DNA of 26,249 nt from an uncultured bacterium (lineage in GTDB: Bacteria > Actinomycetota > Coriobacteriia > Coriobacteriales > Coriobacteriaceae): contig CAJMMX010000031.1 in assembly GCA_905214615.1 (NCBI GenBank), positions 1 to 26,249 on the forward strand, in the 5' to 3' direction. The position numbers and the translations under genes were made by a program. The notes under the pieces are model-generated. The model worked only from the letters and a program-made list of their open reading frames with translations. It made no database searches and was not told the origin of the DNA. This document shows positions 21,824 to 26,249 of the stretch, in pieces; positions within the stretch are counted from its first letter, which is position 1, and every line of letters begins with the position of its first letter.

Positions 21824-24304
21824 CTATTCGTTAACGTCCTCGGTATTGTCGCGGTCACTGGCAAGCATTGCAGCGCCAGCGACCGTTGTCGCCACGGCGG
21901 CAGCGGCGAGCCCGGCGGCAATGCCGGAGCCGTCGCCCGTGTCGGCGAGTTTTCCGGCCGAGTTCTTGCCCTGGTCGCTCTTGTTGCCCTTGCCGTTCTT
22001 GTCGGCGCCGCCTGCGTTGGAACCCGTGCCGCTGCCGGTGCCGCCTGCACTGCCCGAGGCCGCTACGGTAAAGCTGGCGGCTCCATCGCTGGCGAGCGTG
22101 TAGTTCTGTGCCGCGTCGCCCAAAAGGCCTTTCGCGCGCACCCAGTACGTCCCTGCGGCAAATGTTTCGCCCTCGGCCATTGCCGTGCCCGGAGCGCCGT
22201 TCGCGTCGTGCACAAACTCGAGCTGGGCCGTGCAGGCATCGGTTTCGAGCTTGCCCTCGAGTGATGCCGCAATCTTGGCGCGCACGTCCTCGCCGGCCTT
22301 AAGGCCTTCGAGCCCCTCAAAGTGGGGTGTCAGCGCGCGTGGATCGATATCGATGGGCACGGAGCCCCGCAGCTCCGTAACGGTCTCGTTGCCCAAGGCG
22401 TCGACATCCACATATTCGATGGCAAACGCATGGCCCGAAGCCGTCACGTTGAGTACGTTGCTGCTGTCGACAAGGCGGAAATGGCCCTCGCCAACGGTCT
22501 TGCCATCCTGGAGCGAGGCATCGCTCAGCGAGTCGCCGTACGTCATGCGCATGCGGCTCGGGAGGTAGTACGAAGCTGTCTGCTTGTGCTGTGTATCGTA
22601 ATCGTAATTGCGCTGGTAGATGCTCCGGGCCAGCGCCGCATCAACAAAGTCGGATGCGATGATGCCAATGTGCTTGAGGTAATCTGACTTTGTTTCCTCG
22701 TTGTCGCTGGGGTTGATGTACGGGCTCTTGTACAGATGCTCGTTGACTACTCGCGCTGCGGTAAATGGGTTGCTTCCTTGCTTGTGATTCGTGCAGCTGG
22801 TGTAGTTGATAGACCAGCTGCGCTCCAGGACTTGCTCCTTGGCCCCGTTATCGTCCTCGACATCTACCTCGTTGCGGGTGAGCTTAGCCGTCTCCTGCAG
22901 GGCCATATCGACCCAGCTGATCTTGTCGGTTCCGGTGCATTCGTAATGGTCCTGGGCATATACCTTGGTGCAATAGGCTTTTTTGTCGCCTGTTTCCCCT
23001 GCGGCTTCAAAGCCTTGCGCGTTTTGGACGAGACACATAGAGGAGCTGCTGGGGTGTGCTGCGATTTTGCTGTCCCATTCGGTTAGGTCGAGGCCCCACG
23101 TGTGGCCGCTTACGCTGTCGCCGGCGAGTCCAAATCGGCGCAGCAGGACGATCTTTCCGCGCACCTCGTTCAGTGTGGGAACGCGGCTCGACGTATAGAA
23201 CAGTTTGGGGTTGTCGTCCAAAACCTTGGCGAAAGCCGTCGTAAGGCTCTCGTCAGTAGCCTCGTTGTTGCCTCGGGATACAAGCATGATGAGAGCTTCT
23301 GACGGATTTTCGTTCAAAAACTTTTTGAAGTAGCCAACGACATCGGAGAGATGCATGAAGTGCCCGTCTTTTTTGAGCAGGTAGCAACTTCCATGGTCGA
23401 TGCCGGGGTCGTCGCCTTTTCCGAGTCGGATATCAAAATAGCGAATGCCTTCGAGCAACTGCGTGGGGATGTAGTCCTGCTGGCACTTTGCTTGCGAGGA
23501 TTGGGGTTCGGTGTCGTTGTCCACGCTGCAAGTTCCCGAATCGTGCGTGCCCGGGATGCTCAGCTCGTCGAGGTACTTGTTGCCTTCGACGTGGCTCATC
23601 CAACATGGTCCGTCGACGTAGCTGCTATACGTGGTCCAGTCGATGCTGCTAACTGTGGCATTGGTCTTGTCCATGCTGTAGCCGACAAGCTCGAGCTCCC
23701 ACGGAATGGAATATTTCTTTTGGCAAATCTTGTTGTTGTCTTGGTCTTTGCCTTTCGATTCTATGGCCAGGTAGTTAATACCGTTTTTCGTGTATATGCG
23801 GTCTCGAATAATATAAGTTCCGTCGAACTGGCGGTCGAACGTATAGGCGCGGCTGTCCTTATGGTCGTACTCGCCACTCCATACGTGGATGACCTTTCCA
23901 TCTTTGTCCGAGTCGCCATCGACCGACCAAATGCTGTAGCCCGTCTTCTTGTGCTCTTCGAAATTGAGCAGGGTGCGGATGGCATACCAGTTTGTGCCGT
24001 CCGCATCGGTCCCTACGTGCTCAAGGATGAGCTTGCTGGACGTGCCGTCATTAAACAGGTGGCAGACGTTGCCGATGACGTTGCCGTCTTCGTTGACGCT
24101 CGCGGTGCGAAAATAGCCCGCGGGGCGAAGGCGAATGACGAAATTGTCGAGGGTGGCCGCTGACTCGGCCGTGCCGTCCGCAAAGGCTGTCCGCGGGCTA
24201 ATGCCCAGCGTGGCGGTTTCGGGCAGGCTTGCAAGTGGCGACAACGCCGCGAGTCCAAGGCCCAGCGTAAACGCTCGGCGACTGATGGCATGATGTTCGG
24301 TCAT
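21824..24304 (-). CDS. Tat-exported, sortase-anchored PI-PLC X-domain protein
   Basis: Predicted extracellular phosphodiesterase of the phosphatidylinositol-specific phospholipase C type, 826 aa. The N-terminus has a twin-arginine signal (SRRAFTLGLGLAAL). An N-terminal domain (about 50-230) precedes the PLC X domain, where IPGTHDSGT gives H254/D255, RYFDIRLG gives D291/R293 and DHGSCY gives H304. These match the catalytic H, D, R, H order and spacing of bacterial PI-PLCs. A beta-rich region (about 590-755) and a Gly/Ser/Asn/Lys linker lead to LADTG (786-790), a hydrophobic helix and an acidic tail. LAxTG is a class E type sortase motif; the non-basic tail is unusual. GGAGGAG lies 2-3 nt before the ATG. 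The true substrate is unknown. Confidence 0.87.
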   Translation of the reverse strand: MTEHHAISRRAFTLGLGLAALSPLASLPETATLGISPRTAFADGTAESAATLDNFVIRLRPAGYFRTASVNEDGNVIGNVCHLFNDGTSSKLILEHVGTDADGTNWYAIRTLLNFEEHKKTGYSIWSVDGDSDKDGKVIHVWSGEYDHKDSRAYTFDRQFDGTYIIRDRIYTKNGINYLAIESKGKDQDNNKICQKKYSIPWELELVGYSMDKTNATVSSIDWTTYSSYVDGPCWMSHVEGNKYLDELSIPGTHDSGTCSVDNDTEPQSSQAKCQQDYIPTQLLEGIRYFDIRLGKGDDPGIDHGSCYLLKKDGHFMHLSDVVGYFKKFLNENPSEALIMLVSRGNNEATDESLTTAFAKVLDDNPKLFYTSSRVPTLNEVRGKIVLLRRFGLAGDSVSGHTWGLDLTEWDSKIAAHPSSSSMCLVQNAQGFEAAGETGDKKAYCTKVYAQDHYECTGTDKISWVDMALQETAKLTRNEVDVEDDNGAKEQVLERSWSINYTSCTNHKQGSNPFTAARVVNEHLYKSPYINPSDNEETKSDYLKHIGIIASDFVDAALARSIYQRNYDYDTQHKQTASYYLPSRMRMTYGDSLSDASLQDGKTVGEGHFRLVDSSNVLNVTASGHAFAIEYVDVDALGNETVTELRGSVPIDIDPRALTPHFEGLEGLKAGEDVRAKIAASLEGKLETDACTAQLEFVHDANGAPGTAMAEGETFAAGTYWVRAKGLLGDAAQNYTLASDGAASFTVAASGSAGGTGSGTGSNAGGADKNGKGNKSDQGKNSAGKLADTGDGSGIAAGLAAAAVATTVAGAAMLASDRDNTEDVNE

Positions 24305-24611
24305 AACTCCTCCATTCGCAGGGTGCGGTTATGCACTTATTTTGGTCACTTTACTGCCCGGATGTTTAAAGGTGTCGGCTCAATTGTCTGCGCGGCGCTA
24401 TAAATCGGCGAGCGGACGTGCTGGGGTGCTTGTTCATGTTGTGCCGTTACCGCGCTGGGGGGGCGGTTTTGCCGCCCGGCATCTTCGCGTTCGTCGGCTG
24501 CCGGCATAAGAAAGGGAGGGTCGGTTTACCGGCCCTCCCTTAGTACGAAGTGCTGGGGTACCGTCGCTTGTTTGCGCTGCGCTCGTGTTTCCCGCTGCGC
24601 TCGCCAGTCGC
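24305..24611. other. intergenic stretch between the phospholipase and first lipoprotein genes
   Basis: No gene is supported. It holds the phospholipase ribosome-binding site and leader at its left end, a GGGCGG-TTTTG-CCGCCC hairpin (24461-24477) without a T run, and the lipoprotein terminator (24512-24541). A 48-codon minus-strand reading starting within 24434-24512 has no ribosome-binding site and is not called. Confidence 0.6.
24507..24541 (-). terminator. terminator of the first lipoprotein gene
   Basis: 24512-24524 pairs with 24529-24541 over 13 bp (one G-T wobble) around the loop TTTA. On the minus strand TTTCTT follows. It lies about 70 bp after the stop at 24612 and resembles the terminator of the second lipoprotein (GGGAGGG / CCCTCCC arms). 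Confidence 0.88.
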
Positions 24612-25205
24612 TTAGCGCTTGATCTCGATATCCTCGAGCTTGACGTCCATGGCCTCGGTCTTGGCCTTGGCGATATCATCGGCAAATTCCAGGGACTTCA
24701 TCATGGTCTCGACGGCGTCCTTGTGCTCCTCGACGTTGTCGATGCGCACGTAAACGCTGCCGCCTTCAACGTCGGTAAAGCACTCGGTCGTTACGCCGCC
24801 CGAGTGCGTAAAGTAAGCACTGCGCCAGGTCTTGCCGTTGTATTTAACGGGGTCGCTCTCGGTCCATCCGGAGTTGGCCTTCCACTTTGCCTCGTAGTCG
24901 AACAGTTCGTCGGCGTTCTTATCGGGGTCGAAGATGGGTATGAAGCGGTCGCTCGCATGCTCGCTCTCGGTGAACTTAAACTGGGCCCTGTCGGCGGTGT
25001 CGCCGGCAACGTCGGTGATCTCGACGCCCTCGGGAACCTCGACCTTAAACCAAATGAAGTCGGTCCTCATATCCACGGCTGGCTTTTCTGCTCCGCCGCC
25101 ACCGCCACTGCCGGTAGCGCCACCGCTGCCACCGCAGCCCACCAGGGCAACTGCGGCAAAGAGACTGATGCAGAGGGTGAGAATCGCAAAGGCCTTCTTT
25201 TTCAT
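24612..25205 (-). CDS. lipoprotein of unknown function (paralogue 1)
   Basis: The 197-aa protein has a lipoprotein signal peptide (MKKKAFAILTLCISLFAAVA) with lipobox LVGC and the modified cysteine at C24, so it should be anchored on the outer face of the membrane. A Gly/Ser linker follows, then a domain with DFIWFKVEVPEGV, DRFIPIF, NGKTWRSAYF and FTDVEGGSVYVRI. The C-terminus is a charged helix (EFADDIAKAKTEAMDVK). I do not recognise a family. It is clearly a paralogue of the next gene upstream, sharing these blocks in order. GAGGAGG lies about 8 nt before the ATG. Confidence 0.85.
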   Translation of the reverse strand: MKKKAFAILTLCISLFAAVALVGCGGSGGATGSGGGGGAEKPAVDMRTDFIWFKVEVPEGVEITDVAGDTADRAQFKFTESEHASDRFIPIFDPDKNADELFDYEAKWKANSGWTESDPVKYNGKTWRSAYFTHSGGVTTECFTDVEGGSVYVRIDNVEEHKDAVETMMKSLEFADDIAKAKTEAMDVKLEDIEIKR

Positions 25206-25344
25206 GGTCGTGTCCTCCTCGATCTGTAACCGCCCATGGATTACCTGTCTTTACTGTACGCGTGGACGGCTCGCTAGGGTGGGCCATGTGTCCCATTCTG
25301 AGGGCTGGAATTGCGCCGACAAGTGGCAATATGCGCGGGTCCAA

Positions 25345-25377
25345 AAGAGGGGAGGGCCGATGCTGTCGGCCCTCCCC
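25345..25377 (-). terminator. terminator of the second lipoprotein gene
   Basis: GGGGAGGGCCGA (25349-25360) pairs perfectly with TCGGCCCTCCCC (25366-25377) around TGCTG. On the minus strand CTCTTTTGG follows. It lies about 70 bp after the stop at 25448. Confidence 0.9.
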
Positions 25378-25447
25378 GGGGCTGGGTGCCCGTTGCTTTA
25401 ATGGGGCGCATATGCGCAGGTGCGCGTAGGCGCGTGCGGGTGTTCCG

Positions 25448-26023
25448 TTACTTGAGCTCGATGCTCGAAATCTCGACTTCGCGCGCCTCGGAAACTGCCT
25501 CTGCCATGTCATCGGGGAATTCGATGGAGTTGAGGAGCGCCTCGGCTTCTTTCTTGTGCTGGTCGAAGTTCGAGATGAGGACGTAGACGCTTCCCGGCTC
25601 AACGTCGGTAAAAAGCATGGTTGAGACGCCGCTGTTGTCCTCGTACGTTCCGACGAGCCACGTCCTGCCGTTATACTCGACGGACCCGCCATCCTTCCAC
25701 TGGAACGTATCCCCCTTCTTTTCCGCCTGGTCGGCGTGGGATTCCTCAGCTGTCAGCGCTTTTTTCCAAACGGGGATAAAACGATCGGCCGAGGCGTTCT
25801 CGTCTTCGGGGAAGGTGAGCTGGACCCTGTCGGCATTCTTGCCGGCGGAGTCGCTTACGCCGACGCCCTCGGGCATCTCGACCTTAAACCAAATGAAGTC
25901 AGTCTTCTTGGCGACGGGAGCTTTTTCCTTGCTCTCGCTCTTGGAGGCGCTGCCGCCGCCCGATGCGCTTCCGCCGCAGCCGACAAGGGCAAACGCGGCA
26001 AAGAGGGCGAGCGCGCCAAGATC
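25448..26023 (-). CDS. lipoprotein of unknown function (paralogue 2), 5' end missing
   Basis: This is the tandem paralogue of the 197-aa lipoprotein: shared blocks are DFIWFKVEMPEGV, DRFIPVW, EYNGRTWLVGTY, FTDVEPGSVYVLI and EFPDDMAEAVSEAREVE. The lipobox FALVGC and most of the hydrophobic signal core (LALFAAFA) are present, but the N-terminal Met and basic residues are missing. Upstream of about 26015-26023 the sequence turns into an unrelated plus-strand coding region. The open reading frame runs on to 26227 only by chance, and its first ~75 residues are not part of the protein. The gene is therefore cut by the junction described in the findings. Confidence 0.85.
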   Translation of the reverse strand, partial: DLGALALFAAFALVGCGGSASGGGSASKSESKEKAPVAKKTDFIWFKVEMPEGVGVSDSAGKNADRVQLTFPEDENASADRFIPVWKKALTAEESHADQAEKKGDTFQWKDGGSVEYNGRTWLVGTYEDNSGVSTMLFTDVEPGSVYVLISNFDQHKKEAEALLNSIEFPDDMAEAVSEAREVEISSIELK

Positions 26024-26249
26024 AGCTATGATTTCTCTTATGGTATTCAGCAGCTCGAACGTAAGGTCGATCTGTTGGATGCGAACCAATTCCGGGACCT
26101 GTACATTGCTTCGCGCAACGATTCCTATCGCCGGAAAGCGACGGCCGCCGGCATTGCGTGGAGTCCCAACGACGGCAATACGATTCGTTCGGCCAAGGGA
26201 TTTTCGCTCGCCGATGTCGGTATCCACCCCATGTTCTACGATTTTACGA
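26018..26249 (+). CDS. fragment of a SusC/RagA-type TonB-dependent receptor (foreign sequence)
   Basis: The plus strand is open from AAG 26018 to the window end, reading KISYDFSYGIQQLERKVDLL, then DANQFRDLYIASRND and further on GFSLADVGIHPMFYDFT. This fits the region just after the plug-domain segment of SusC-type outer-membrane receptors of Bacteroidota, where 'G-K-x-K-I/V-S-Y/F-D-x-x-Y-G' and 'L-D-L-L-D/N-A-x-Q/E-F' recur. It has no start or stop here. An outer-membrane nutrient receptor makes no sense in a Gram-positive actinomycete. The identification comes from memory of the family pattern, without a search. Confidence 0.7.

Noticed and set aside
23351..24163. 270-aa plus-strand open frame opposite the phospholipase
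   Set aside because: Hydrophobic Val/Ala-rich shadow without a ribosome-binding site; the minus-strand gene has signal peptide, catalytic motifs and terminator.
26024..26227. N-terminal ~75 residues of the minus-strand frame that includes the second lipoprotein
   Set aside because: They are read antisense to the receptor fragment, carry no signal-peptide start, and have no counterpart in the paralogue.

Overview
The window is high-GC and densely coded. Gene content, codon use and family types point to a gut actinomycete of the Coriobacteriia, most likely Collinsella or a close relative. This rests on recognising protein families, not on a database search. No rRNA, tRNA, CRISPR array, insertion sequence or transposase was seen.

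Layout. (1) 66-7372: dnaE (DNA polymerase III alpha) followed 38 bp later by a SWIM-zinc-finger SNF2 helicase. (2) 7474-9939: a one-iron superoxide reductase whose rubredoxin-like iron site has been lost, then a large protein with the architecture of glutamine-dependent NAD synthetase in which all the catalytic motifs I could check are degenerate. (3) 10035-12312: the ruvC-ruvA-ruvB Holliday-junction operon, with a LexA-type SOS box on its promoter and TGATG overlaps between genes. (4) 12457-15293: formate-tetrahydrofolate ligase with a clear terminator, then a single-pass membrane protein with Thr-x-Val motifs, a PASTA-like ectodomain and a 7-residue repeat tail. (5) 15306-18043: a CDF metal exporter with a manganese-type ligand set (minus strand), and a double zinc-ribbon protein whose promoter carries a 19-bp palindrome. 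(6) 18160-21338: a less GC-rich, accessory-looking segment. It holds a frameshifted SHOCT protein, a 30-codon ORF set inside a long inverted repeat with a hairpin terminator, a 73-aa unknown, an ADP-ribosylglycohydrolase and a YhcG/DUF1016 nuclease; the last four lie on the same strand. (7) 21462-26023: a small PH-like protein, a Tat-exported, sortase-anchored PI-PLC-like protein, and two tandem paralogous lipoproteins, each with its own terminator.

The last ~230 bases (about 26015-26249) do not belong to this genome. They encode, on the plus strand, a piece of a SusC/RagA-type TonB-dependent receptor from Bacteroidota, joined inside the signal peptide of the second lipoprotein at a short stretch that fits both sequences. 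This looks like an assembly chimera.

How the genes work together: DnaE, the SNF2 protein and RuvCAB serve replication and repair, and the SOS box ties ruvCAB to DNA damage. The superoxide reductase fits an anaerobe's defence against oxygen. The phospholipase and lipoproteins form a surface group. The points most worth checking are the short-ORF/inverted-repeat locus at 18780-19064, the NAD-synthetase-like pseudoenzyme, the one-base frameshift at 18529, the SOS box and the chimeric end.
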